Assembly: GCA_947625995.1 (NCBI GenBank)
Contig: CANQQN010000068.1
Coordinates: 1 to 9,212 of the forward strand
DNA length: 9,212 bases
From: an uncultured Lachnospiraceae bacterium
GTDB taxonomy: Bacteria; Bacillota; Clostridia; Lachnospirales; Lachnospiraceae
Direction: 5' to 3'
Shown here: positions 1-7,395 of the stretch, one piece after another
Position numbering within the stretch: position 1 is the first letter of the stretch
Layout: each line of letters starts with the position of its first letter
Notes under the pieces: generated by a model
Database searches by the model: none
Told to the model about the DNA's origin: nothing
The model's input: the letters and a program-made list of their open reading frames with translations, nothing else
Position numbers and translations under genes: made by a program

Positions 1-662
1 AGGGAGAACCGGAAAGCGACAGGCTATATCAGGAGCCTGTGCCGGTGCCCCTGATCCCCAAATTTGCGGCAGAAACCAAAGAGACAAAGGCGGTGGAGAG
101 AGGCACTGCTTATCACAAGCTTTTAGAATGCATGGACTATTCTATGGAAGGAACCACAGAACATGTGGCGGGTCTTCTCGAGCGTCTGGTGGAGGAAGGA
201 CGTATACAGAAAGAAGCGGCGGATACGATAGAGATCGCCAAAGTCGTTGGCTTTTTGCAGTCAGATATCGGCCTCCGCATGAGACGGGCCGCCGGCAGGG
301 GACAGCTATGGAGAGAAAAGCCCTTTGTGATCGGCATCGAAGCTTCAGAGGTGTATCCGGACGCCGGCGAGGAGATGCTGATGATCCAAGGGATCATTGA
401 CGCCTATTTCCGGGAGGGCGAAACGCTTGTTGTGGTAGATTACAAAACGGATCAGGTATCAAAAAAAGGAGGACGGGAAAAACTCTGTGCCCTGTATGGG
501 ATACAGTTAGAATATTACGGCCGCGCCCTGACGCGGCTCACCGGTATGGAGGTAAAGGAGGCCTGTATTTATTCCTTTGCTTTGGAGGAAGAAATCCCCG
601 TGGATATAGGAAAAGGTTTTACATGTGAAGTAAGAGGTGAAGAAATTGAGAAAAAAGGTTAA
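1..662 (+). CDS. addA: ATP-dependent helicase/nuclease subunit A (AddA), C-terminal nuclease domain, partial
   Basis: This is the 3' end of AddA, the helicase-nuclease subunit of AddAB, which processes double-strand DNA ends for recombinational repair and replaces RecBCD in Firmicutes. The frame is open from position 3 to the TAA at 660-662, giving 219 residues of a protein usually about 1200 long, so all helicase motifs lie to the left of the window. The fragment has the RecB-family PD-(D/E)XK nuclease motifs in order. These are the conserved His in GTAYHKLL (codon 114-116), the Asp in GIIDAY (399-401), the DYKTD motif (Asp 438-440, Lys 444-446) and the QLEYY motif (Gln at 504-506). All expected catalytic residues are present, so the nuclease looks intact. 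A GTG at 39 is only an internal codon. The last codons overlap the start of the next gene, which suggests shared transcription and possible translational coupling with the export genes. Identification rests on motif recognition and is strong. Confidence 0.93.
   Translation, partial: GEPESDRLYQEPVPVPLIPKFAAETKETKAVERGTAYHKLLECMDYSMEGTTEHVAGLLERLVEEGRIQKEAADTIEIAKVVGFLQSDIGLRMRRAAGRGQLWREKPFVIGIEASEVYPDAGEEMLMIQGIIDAYFREGETLVVVDYKTDQVSKKGGREKLCALYGIQLEYYGRALTRLTGMEVKEACIYSFALEEEIPVDIGKGFTCEVRGEEIEKKG
634..640 (+). promoter_or_regulatory. Ribosome binding site for the first adaptor, inside addA
   Basis: GAGGTGA is a seven-base match to the anti-Shine-Dalgarno complement. It lies 5 bases before a TTG at 646. 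A GTG at 637 lies inside the site itself and has only a poor site upstream, and an ATG at 667 would remove the basic N-terminus of the signal peptide. The site therefore favours TTG 646. Confidence 0.55.
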
Positions 663-1533
663 AGGGATGTTCTTTCTCGGGATATTGGCAGAAAGTATGC
701 TTATGCTTGCCGGATGCGGCCTTTTCCCGAAGGAAGAAGAGCTTGTAAAAACGCCGATCATTGAGGCCTATCAGCAGGAGGAATTCCGGATGGCGGAGGT
801 GAAGCGCGGAGAACTGAAGCATTACGAAACCATTGACGCGGTGGTGCAGACGGTGGGAGAAAAGAATCTGTCTTTTCCTTTTGATAATATGTCCTACGAG
901 GGCATCTATGTGAAGACAGGCGACACCGTAAAGCAGGATCAGCTTCTGGCCCAGTTAAATCCGGGCAACAGGCGCGATCAGGTAGGGGATTCCGGCCAGT
1001 TGGAGCTTCGCGCGCCCTTTGACGGGGTGGTGGTGTATGCCAGAGAACTGGAAAATAAAGAAAAATCGGTCAGCGGGCAGGTGGTGCTCATTGTCAATCA
1101 GAGCGACACGTTTATTATCAGTATCTTTACTCCTTACTGGAAAAAATTTGAGATCGGCGGCAAATATATGTTCCGCTATGGCGGGCAGGATTATCAGATG
1201 ACCGCCGTGGACGCCGAGCAGATCGGGCTGTCGCCTGCAGAGAGGCCGGACAACGATCAGGACCCTTCCCGCGTCTATTTTACGGTGCATGCGCCGGGGC
1301 TTCTACTGCGGTCCGGGCAGATCGGATCCGTGACTATCTTGGTGGAAGAAAAGGAGGACGCCCTGTATATCCCCTCATATGCGGTCAATTTGATCAATGA
1401 CGAGGAGATCGTTTATGTGGAGAATGCGGAGGGGATCCGCAGTACCAAAAAGGTAAAAACGGGGATGTGGGCAAACGACAATGTAGAGATTCTGGAGGGC
1501 CTGTCCGAGGGCGACAAGGTCATTCTTGAATAA
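646..1533 (+). CDS. HlyD/RND-type efflux adaptor lipoprotein 1, without coiled-coil hairpin
   Basis: This is a probable membrane-fusion (periplasmic-adaptor family) lipoprotein of an ABC exporter, anchored to the outer face of the cytoplasmic membrane. The N-terminus has basic residues, a hydrophobic stretch and a lipobox (LAGC) with Cys24, counted from TTG 646. The two lipoyl halves (about residues 75-105 with VKTGDTVKQDQLLAQL, and 118-152 with LRAPFDGVVVYA) are joined by only about 12-15 residues. The usual alpha-helical hairpin is therefore missing, and the protein is short at 295 residues. A beta-barrel-like region and a membrane-proximal end (ALYIPSYAV, then LEGLSEGDKVILE) follow, as usual for the family. 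TTG 646 is preferred on its ribosome binding site; GTG 637 and ATG 667 remain possible. The gene overlaps the end of addA by 17 bases, and the next adaptor begins 17 bases after its stop. Family assignment is good; substrate is unknown. Confidence 0.85.
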   Translation: MRKKVKGMFFLGILAESMLMLAGCGLFPKEEELVKTPIIEAYQQEEFRMAEVKRGELKHYETIDAVVQTVGEKNLSFPFDNMSYEGIYVKTGDTVKQDQLLAQLNPGNRRDQVGDSGQLELRAPFDGVVVYARELENKEKSVSGQVVLIVNQSDTFIISIFTPYWKKFEIGGKYMFRYGGQDYQMTAVDAEQIGLSPAERPDNDQDPSRVYFTVHAPGLLLRSGQIGSVTILVEEKEDALYIPSYAVNLINDEEIVYVENAEGIRSTKKVKTGMWANDNVEILEGLSEGDKVILE

Positions 1534-1550
1534 AAGGGGGCAGACAGGAT

Positions 1551-2639
1551 ATGAAAGAAATAAAAAAGAGAATCGGAAAGATCATTGGTCTGCTTTCCTG
1601 CGCGGCGCTCCTTTGCGTATGTCTTGGATGCGGCGCGGACGTGCCGGAGCTTTTGGAGCCTGTGGGATCCGGCGATAATCTGGTGACCGTGACCCGAGGG
1701 GAGATGTACAACACCATTGTAACGGAAACAACGGTGATCCCCTCTGTAAGGTATGTGCGGATGAACGGGCAGGGGATCATTGCCGGGCTTCCGGTGGCGC
1801 TGGGCGATCAGGTGAAGGAAGGCGACGTGCTGGTGGAGTTGGACGGCTCCGGAGTGTCCGGCCAGATAGAGTCCATCGATCAGGAGATCCAGAACAAGTC
1901 TGCGGACAACGCGTACCTCAATGAACTGTCCCAGTTGGAGATTCAGATCGGAGAACTGGAGATGGCGCAGATGCAGGCAAACGGAGCAGGCTCGGAGGAG
2001 ATCTCGGAGAAGCTTTCCGATATTACAAAGCAGCGGGACCGGCTGTATACCAATCAGGTAGAACAGGAGAAAGAACTTGCCGAACTGCAGATGCAAAAAA
2101 TGGAGGGCGGCGTCAGCGGCTCGCCCCTTGTGTCTCCCTGCGACGGAACGGTGGTAGCACTGCGGACGGGCAATGTGGGCGATACGCTTGAGGCAGGGAT
2201 TGTCGCGGCAGTGGCGGTGGAAGGCTCCAAGGAGATAAAAGGCGACTATGTGGAGGAAGAAGTGCTGGAACAGGCCCATGAATATTATGCGCTGATCAAC
2301 GGAAAACGGTATGAGATCACGCCTTCTCCCTATTCCCAGACTGAATTGAATATGATCGAGCTGCAGGAAGGTACACCCTACGGAACCTATTACCTGAACG
2401 AAGGCGCCGACGTGGCCTATGGAAGTATGGCTGTCGTTGTGGTGGTCACGGATTATAAGGACAATGTGGTTTATATCCCGGACAATGCTCTGTATAGCGA
2501 CGTGGATTCCTATTATGTGTATGTGAAGGACGACGCGGGAGAACGAAAACGCCGGGATGTTGAGATCGGATTTGAATGGAACAATGCGGTGGAGATCACC
2601 AAGGGGCTTGAGGAAGGAGAGGTTCTGTATGCGAAATAA
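1551..2639 (+). CDS. HlyD/RND-type efflux adaptor lipoprotein 2, with coiled-coil hairpin
   Basis: This is the second adaptor lipoprotein, 362 residues. The signal peptide has a basic start (KEIKKRIGK), a hydrophobic core to about residue 26 and a lipobox-like CLGC with Cys27. The first lipoyl half (about 64-101, with ALGDQVKEGDVLVELDG) is followed by about 85 mostly helical, Glu/Gln-rich residues (102-186) that look like a two-helix coiled-coil hairpin with a turn near the Gly-rich ANGAGS. The second lipoyl half (187-225) contains VSPCDGTVVALRTGNVGD. After it, residues 230-295 (with YALINGKRYEI) form the barrel region. The membrane-proximal end has VVYIPDNALY and ITKGLEEGEVLYA. AAGGGGG at 1534-1540 lies 10 bases before the ATG. 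In Gram-negative relatives such hairpins contact TolC; no TolC exists in a monoderm, so the hairpin partner here is unknown. The gene ends inside the start of adaptor 3, with an 11-base overlap. Confidence 0.87.
   Translation: MKEIKKRIGKIIGLLSCAALLCVCLGCGADVPELLEPVGSGDNLVTVTRGEMYNTIVTETTVIPSVRYVRMNGQGIIAGLPVALGDQVKEGDVLVELDGSGVSGQIESIDQEIQNKSADNAYLNELSQLEIQIGELEMAQMQANGAGSEEISEKLSDITKQRDRLYTNQVEQEKELAELQMQKMEGGVSGSPLVSPCDGTVVALRTGNVGDTLEAGIVAAVAVEGSKEIKGDYVEEEVLEQAHEYYALINGKRYEITPSPYSQTELNMIELQEGTPYGTYYLNEGADVAYGSMAVVVVVTDYKDNVVYIPDNALYSDVDSYYVYVKDDAGERKRRDVEIGFEWNNAVEITKGLEEGEVLYAK
2614..2622 (+). promoter_or_regulatory. Ribosome binding site for the third adaptor
   Basis: AAGGAGAGG lies 6 bases before ATG 2629, inside the end of adaptor 2. 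It fixes the start of adaptor 3 at 2629. The same frame is open back to an ATG at 2557, but that start would put about 24 residues of non-signal sequence before a clear lipoprotein signal peptide. Confidence 0.75.
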
Positions 2640-3720
2640 AAAAAGAACGCTGCATGTGTCAGGCTGTATAGCGGTATTTCTTTTGGCTGCGTCTTTTGCA
2701 GGCTGTGGAAGCGGCAATACAGACCTTGTGAAGGAATCTCTGGTGGACATCACAGATTCGCAGGTGGGCAGTTCCACGGCCCAGTACGGCAATCTGGAGG
2801 TAGAGAGGAACTTCGGAGGGACTCTGTATTATCCTGTGCGCACTGAACTGAAAAGCCCGGTGAACGGCTGCGCGTTGAAAGAGATCGTTGTAAAAGAAGG
2901 CGATTATGTAAAGAAAGGTGACCTGATCGCCAGCTTGGAGACGGTTCCCGCTGACCAGCAGGGAGAAAAACAGGAGCAGATCGAAAAAAAGAAAGCGGAA
3001 ATGGAAAACGTCCGTAACTACGCCCAGCAGGAGATCGCGTCCCTTCAGCAGACGATGAACACCACTTCCGACGCGAACGAGCGGCAGATCTGTGAACTGA
3101 AGATCCGTGAACAGCAGCTTACACTCACCCATATGGAAGAGGAATACGAAAAGGACATCGGGCTTCTGGAGGAGGAAATGCAGCAGATCCAGTCTGTGGA
3201 TGCCGTTGACGGCATCTATGCGCCTTACGACGGTGTGATCGACGCGATCTTTCCGGTAACGGCGGGAACGGTGATGACGGTGGGCCGTTCTGTTGCGATC
3301 ATGTATTCTGCCGAGAAGGTGCTGATCCAAGCACAGAACCCGGGGGATATCCGATACGGACAGAAGGTGCAGGTGCTTGCAGGCGTGGGAGAGAATCGAA
3401 AGGAATATGCGGGAACCGTTGTGGCGGCGGATAATACCCTGCAGGATTCCATCAAGAACGGGAAGCTTTACATTCGTCTGGAGGGAGAGTTTAATCCCAA
3501 GGAATTGACGAATATAGAGGTAAAGGCCACCGGTTATCAGGTAGAAAATGTACTGACAGTAAAAGCGGCGGCTGTTTTTGAACAGAAGAACCAGCAATAT
3601 GTTTATCTGCTTGAGGACGGTAAGCTGATGCAGAGGCATGTCATTGTAGGAGGAAGCGACGGCACTAACGCATGGATTATTCAGGGGCTTTCCGAAGGTG
3701 ACGTAGTTTCCATACAATAG
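2629..3720 (+). CDS. HlyD/RND-type efflux adaptor lipoprotein 3, with coiled-coil hairpin
   Basis: This is the third adaptor lipoprotein in a row, 363 residues. From ATG 2629 the protein starts MRNKKRTLH, runs through a hydrophobic core and reaches a lipobox (FAGC) with Cys26. The first lipoyl half (about 75-103) has LKEIVVKEGDYVKKGDLIASLE. Residues about 108-190 are rich in Glu, Gln and Lys and look like a coiled-coil hairpin, with a turn near NTTSDAN. The second half (about 192-228) has GIYAPYDGVIDAIFPVTAGT. Then come the barrel (about 230-300) and the membrane-proximal part, ending IQGLSEGDVVSIQ. The C-terminal GLSEGD motif is shared with adaptor 1, and adaptor 2 has the variant GLEEGE, which supports common ancestry. 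Even so, the three are clearly divergent and are not recent duplicates. The permease start lies 11 bases after its stop, so the genes are almost certainly one transcript. Confidence 0.88.
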   Translation: MRNKKRTLHVSGCIAVFLLAASFAGCGSGNTDLVKESLVDITDSQVGSSTAQYGNLEVERNFGGTLYYPVRTELKSPVNGCALKEIVVKEGDYVKKGDLIASLETVPADQQGEKQEQIEKKKAEMENVRNYAQQEIASLQQTMNTTSDANERQICELKIREQQLTLTHMEEEYEKDIGLLEEEMQQIQSVDAVDGIYAPYDGVIDAIFPVTAGTVMTVGRSVAIMYSAEKVLIQAQNPGDIRYGQKVQVLAGVGENRKEYAGTVVAADNTLQDSIKNGKLYIRLEGEFNPKELTNIEVKATGYQVENVLTVKAAAVFEQKNQQYVYLLEDGKLMQRHVIVGGSDGTNAWIIQGLSEGDVVSIQ

Positions 3721-3726
3721 GGGGTG
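3719..3726 (+). promoter_or_regulatory. Ribosome binding site for the permease
   Basis: AGGGGGTG begins in the stop codon of adaptor 3 and lies 5 bases before ATG 3732. It supports that start for the permease. Confidence 0.6.
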
Positions 3727-3731
3727 CGGGA

Positions 3732-6683
3732 ATGCTTGATTTTGTGATTCAAAAAATGCTCAATCGGAAATGGATCGTGCTGTGCCTTCTGGTGGGCAAT
3801 ATCCTGCTTGTGGGGATCGCCTGCTGTAATCCGATGTACACCGACGCCATACAGCAGAAAACGCTTAACCGTAATATGAGTAATTTCATTGTAGAAAACA
3901 ACCGCTATCCGGGCACCATTGTGCTCAGCGCCCAATTAAAGGTGAACGAAGAGGGTAATACGGCGGAGCAGTTCACCGCGGCACGGGATGCGATAGGGGA
4001 GATCCGGGACCAGCTGACAGTGCCGTCGTTGATGGAAGTCTATCATTATTGTATTCCGAAGATGGACGCCATGACGGATTATACTTATAACGGAGAGCAG
4101 CAGAAAAAGAAACTGACGGTAGGATATATAGAGGATCTTTCGGAGCATGTGAAGATGGTTTCCGGTGATTTTTACAGTGACAAGACGGGGGAGGACGGCG
4201 TGATCGACGCGGTGATCAGTCAGAAGGGTCTGGTGTCCCAGAAACTGTTGATCGGAGAAACACTGACCTTTTCGGAATTGAAGGACAAGGAGGGAAATCC
4301 TGTCCGGATCCGGATCTGCGGCGTCTTCGAGAACAGCGAGGATGAGGATCTGTTCTGGGTGAACAGTCCCAGCACCTTTACTTCGGAGATCCTGATCTCG
4401 GAAAAAGTGTTCAACGACACCTTCGTGGATTATGACAATCCCGTTTACGGTATGCGTGGAACTTTTTATCTGCTCTTGGATTATGAACAGATACGGGGCT
4501 CTAACGTGTCGAAGCTGCTTGCCCGGACAAAGGAATATGTCAATGCGTATTCCCAGATATCCTCGGTGACCTTCACCGCTTATTATCAGAACCTGCTGGA
4601 GCAGCATCAGGTGATGGTGCGCCGCGTGGTCTCGACTTTGCAGATCCTGCAGGTGCCGATCTTGGTGCTGTTGGCGGCCTTCATCTTTATGGTCTCCAGG
4701 CAGATTCTTGAGATTGAAAAAAATGATATTGCCATTCTAAAAAGCCGGGGCGCCAGCAAGAAGCAGCTGGTGATCAGTTATCTGATGCAGGGCGGTATTC
4801 TCGCGGGGATCGGTTTTGTGATCGGGATTCCGGTGGCGGTGCTTTTGTGCCAGATGTTTGGTTCCGCCAATGCCTTTCTGGGCTTTGTGCAGCGCAGCGC
4901 CCTGCATATCCGCATATCCGCCGGCGTACTTCTGTACGGGCTGGCCGCGGTGATCTTGTCCGTGACCGCCATGACCCTGCCGGTGTTCAAATATGCGGAT
5001 CTCACTATTGTGGAGCATAAACAAAAACAGAGCGATAAGAAAAAACGGGTTTGGTGGCAGAAGTATTTTCTGGATGTGCTGTTGCTGGCAGTGTCCCTCT
5101 ATGGATTGTACTCCTTTCATAACCAGCGGGATCTTCTGGTTGATCGGGTGGCAAAGGGAGGCTCATTGGATCCGCTGTTGTTTTTATCTTCTTCCCTGTT
5201 TATTGTGGGAGCGTCCCTCCTTGCGCTCAGGATCATTCCTCTGATCCTGTCGCTGATCTTCCGGATAGGGAAAAAGAAATGGGATCCGGCATGGTATGCT
5301 TCTTTCCTGCGGGTACTGCGAACCAGAAACAAACAATATTTTATCATGATGTTTTTGACGCTGACCATTGCGCTTGGCATCTTTAATGCAAAGTCTGCCC
5401 GAACCATCAATCAGGGCGAGGAGGAACGGATCAGCTACGCTGTCGGCGCGGATGTGGTGCTTCAGGAGCGTTGGAGCGACGAGGAGGAAGAACAGGAGGA
5501 GTTCCCGGAGGAAGAGCAGGAGGGCGATGAAGCAGAAGCCGAGCCTGTGCAGATCAATGCGGATGATTATACGGAGCCGGATATTGATAAATATGCATCC
5601 ATTGAAAATGTGACCGACATAACCAAAGTCTATGTCACCGATCAGGCAACCATCTCCGTGGAATCTACAGTGGCGGAGCAGAACAGCGAAGTGCCCGGAA
5701 AAGACGGAAAAGGGAACAAAAAAGAAGAAAAGCAGGATTGGGGACAGCAGCAGGTGGTAAGCCAGCAGATCCGTCTGATGGGTATTGACACCAAGGGGTT
5801 TGGTGAAACGGCGTGGTTTGATACAAAGCTGCTGCCCACCCATTGGTATCATTACTTAAATGCGATTTCCCAAAATGCTTCCGCGATTCTGGTATCTTCA
5901 AATTTCCGGGATCAGCTTGGCTATCAGCTGGGAGACTCGCTGACCTACCGCACGGTGACCGGCGCGGATGTGAAAGGGCAGATCTTTGGTTTTGTGGATT
6001 ACTGGCCTACCTATCAGCCTACAGCGGAAGGAACGGCGGAGGACGGTGCCTCTACCACGGTAAATCAATATCTGGTGGTGGCAAACTTAAAGAAGCTCCA
6101 GAGCGTTGACGGTATCCTGCCTTATCAGGTATGGCTGCGTGTGGACGGTTCCACTCAGCCGGTATACGATTTTATCGGGGATAAGCAGATCAAGCTGGTG
6201 AGTTTTGAAGACCGGCAGTCGGATCTGATCGATATGAAGAACGAGCCGATCATACAGGGCACAAACGGAATCCTGACGGTGGGATTTATTGTGGTGCTGC
6301 TGTTATGCGGTGTAGGATTTTTGATCTACTGGATCATCTCCATTCAGTCAAGGGCGCTGCAGTTTGGCATATTCCGCGCTATGGGTATGACTATGAAGGA
6401 ACTGATGGCTATGCTGGCGGGAGAGCAGCTTTTCATTACGCTGCCGGCGCTTTTGACCGGCGTGGCTATCGGGCTTCTGGCATCGCGGCTGTACATTCCG
6501 CTGATCAGGATCGCCTACCAGACCACCCAGTCCGCCCTGCCTTCTCAGGTGGAATCGGCAGGTGCAGATATCGTGAAGATGTTTGTTGTGGTGGTGATCG
6601 TGGTTGGCATCTGTATGGCGGTGCTTGGCTGGCTGATCTCAAAGATCAGGATCTCACAGGCGCTGAAGCTTGGCGAAGATTAA
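3732..6683 (+). CDS. Large ABC transporter permease with duplicated FtsX/MacB-like domains
   Basis: This 983-residue membrane protein is the likely translocator of the cluster. By eye it has ten hydrophobic segments: about 14-33, 302-322, 355-375, 396-418, 446-462, 480-510, 535-552, 847-870, 898-918 and 948-970. Large extracellular domains lie after segment 1 (about 34-300) and after segment 7 (about 553-846). Each half has an FtsX-type cytoplasmic coupling region after its second helix: EIEKNDIAILKSRGASKKQL (327-346) and the QFGIFRAMGMTMKEL region (877-891). This is the layout of two fused FtsX cores joined by two linker helices. The second extracellular domain contains an acidic tract (583-604, 15 of 22 residues Asp or Glu) and a Lys/Gln-rich stretch near 656-680. 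Type VII ABC permeases of this kind usually drive extracellular work or export through adaptors rather than ordinary import. Substrate is not identifiable. No frameshift is seen. Confidence 0.9.
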   Translation: MLDFVIQKMLNRKWIVLCLLVGNILLVGIACCNPMYTDAIQQKTLNRNMSNFIVENNRYPGTIVLSAQLKVNEEGNTAEQFTAARDAIGEIRDQLTVPSLMEVYHYCIPKMDAMTDYTYNGEQQKKKLTVGYIEDLSEHVKMVSGDFYSDKTGEDGVIDAVISQKGLVSQKLLIGETLTFSELKDKEGNPVRIRICGVFENSEDEDLFWVNSPSTFTSEILISEKVFNDTFVDYDNPVYGMRGTFYLLLDYEQIRGSNVSKLLARTKEYVNAYSQISSVTFTAYYQNLLEQHQVMVRRVVSTLQILQVPILVLLAAFIFMVSRQILEIEKNDIAILKSRGASKKQLVISYLMQGGILAGIGFVIGIPVAVLLCQMFGSANAFLGFVQRSALHIRISAGVLLYGLAAVILSVTAMTLPVFKYADLTIVEHKQKQSDKKKRVWWQKYFLDVLLLAVSLYGLYSFHNQRDLLVDRVAKGGSLDPLLFLSSSLFIVGASLLALRIIPLILSLIFRIGKKKWDPAWYASFLRVLRTRNKQYFIMMFLTLTIALGIFNAKSARTINQGEEERISYAVGADVVLQERWSDEEEEQEEFPEEEQEGDEAEAEPVQINADDYTEPDIDKYASIENVTDITKVYVTDQATISVESTVAEQNSEVPGKDGKGNKKEEKQDWGQQQVVSQQIRLMGIDTKGFGETAWFDTKLLPTHWYHYLNAISQNASAILVSSNFRDQLGYQLGDSLTYRTVTGADVKGQIFGFVDYWPTYQPTAEGTAEDGASTTVNQYLVVANLKKLQSVDGILPYQVWLRVDGSTQPVYDFIGDKQIKLVSFEDRQSDLIDMKNEPIIQGTNGILTVGFIVVLLLCGVGFLIYWIISIQSRALQFGIFRAMGMTMKELMAMLAGEQLFITLPALLTGVAIGLLASRLYIPLIRIAYQTTQSALPSQVESAGADIVKMFVVVVIVVGICMAVLGWLISKIRISQALKLGED

Positions 6684-6687
6684 AAGC

Positions 6688-6694
6688 GGGAGGA
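6688..6694 (+). promoter_or_regulatory. Ribosome binding site for ATPase 1
   Basis: GGGAGGA lies 8 bases before ATG 6703 in the short gap after the permease. It decides against the upstream in-frame TTG at 6670, which lies inside the permease gene. Confidence 0.75.
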
Positions 6695-6702
6695 ATGTAT
6701 TT

Positions 6703-7395
6703 ATGGAAAATCAGGTACAGACGATCATAGAGGCCCGTAAGGTCAGCCGTTGTTTCCCCATGGCGCAGGGAGAGGATTTTTATGCCCTTAAGGACGTAAG
6801 CCTGCAGATACCGGAGAAAAAGCTGACCATTCTGCGGGGACGCTCCGGTTCCGGAAAAACAACGCTGATGAATATTCTGGGGGCGTTGGATAAACCAAGC
6901 AGCGGACAGATCTTCTTTGACGGAAAGAATATCACGGAACTGGACGAGGACGCCTGCAGCCTCATGCGCCGGCAGAAGGTGGGATTTGTGTTTCAGTCGG
7001 TGGCCCTGATCCCTATGATGACGGCCTATGAAAATGTGGAATACGCCCTGCGGCTGTCCGGCTATGAGGGAGATTGGAAGGAACGTGTGGAGGAATGCCT
7101 GCGGATGGTAGGACTGACGGCACGCATGAACCATATGCCGGAGGAGCTTTCCGGCGGCGAACAGCAGCGTGTGGCTATCGCAAGGGCTCTCGCCCACAGA
7201 CCGAAGGTGATCTTTGCCGACGAACCCACGGCGGAACTGGATTCGGGAACCGGCCTTCAGGTGGTGAAGATCTTCCAGAAGCTTGTTCAGGAAGGGGAGG
7301 CCACGGTGGTCATGACCACTCATGACGTGGGATTTATGGAAGTGGGAGATAAAGTATTTGAACTGGAGGACGGTGAGATTATCAGTGAACGGTGA
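6703..7395 (+). CDS. ABC transporter ATP-binding protein 1 (MacB/LolD-like)
   Basis: This is a 230-residue ATPase of the MacB/LolD/FtsE type, which would power the FtsX-like permease just upstream from the cytoplasmic face. All nucleotide-binding motifs are present: Walker A GRSGSGKTT (46-54), Q-loop Gln98 in FVFQSVALIP, signature LSGGEQQR (149-156), Walker B VIFADEP (169-175) with catalytic Glu174, D-loop region AELD (177-180) and switch His207 in TTHD. It has no extension beyond the core domain and should be active. The start at 6703 is 19 bases after the permease stop and is backed by a good ribosome binding site. The gene overlaps the next ATPase gene by 11 bases. Two ATPases for one permease with two FtsX halves suggests a heterodimeric motor; this pairing is inferred from gene order. 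Confidence 0.95.
   Translation: MENQVQTIIEARKVSRCFPMAQGEDFYALKDVSLQIPEKKLTILRGRSGSGKTTLMNILGALDKPSSGQIFFDGKNITELDEDACSLMRRQKVGFVFQSVALIPMMTAYENVEYALRLSGYEGDWKERVEECLRMVGLTARMNHMPEELSGGEQQRVAIARALAHRPKVIFADEPTAELDSGTGLQVVKIFQKLVQEGEATVVMTTHDVGFMEVGDKVFELEDGEIISER
7365..7377 (+). promoter_or_regulatory. Ribosome binding site region for ATPase 2
   Basis: GGAGG at 7365-7369 followed by GGTGAG at 7372-7377, 7 bases before GTG 7385, is the best site in the region. ATG 7397 has only a weak GGTGA immediately before it. The frame is also open to ATG 7322, but that codon lies in the conserved end of ATPase 1 and is an unlikely start. Confidence 0.45.

Noticed and set aside
2557..2628. Upstream ATG extension of adaptor 3
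   Set aside because: It adds about 24 charged residues before a clear lipoprotein signal peptide, and a strong ribosome binding site points to ATG 2629.
1413..2792. A 459-codon open frame on the minus strand opposite adaptors 1 to 3
   Set aside because: It runs antisense across three well-supported lipoprotein genes, has no recognisable domain and is rich in His, Leu and Arg, as expected from reading the complement of a GC-rich coding frame.
2659..3717. A 352-codon open frame on the minus strand opposite adaptor 3
   Set aside because: Same reasoning: it is the shadow of a gene with signal peptide, lipoyl halves and ribosome binding site, and its own product has no family features.
646..3720. 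Recent tandem duplication as the origin of the three adaptors
   Set aside because: They share domain order and C-terminal motifs but differ widely in sequence and hairpin content, so any duplication is old.
7322..7384. Upstream ATG extension of ATPase 2
   Set aside because: It lies in the conserved switch-His region of ATPase 1 and adds Trp-rich sequence that does not resemble an ATPase N-terminus.
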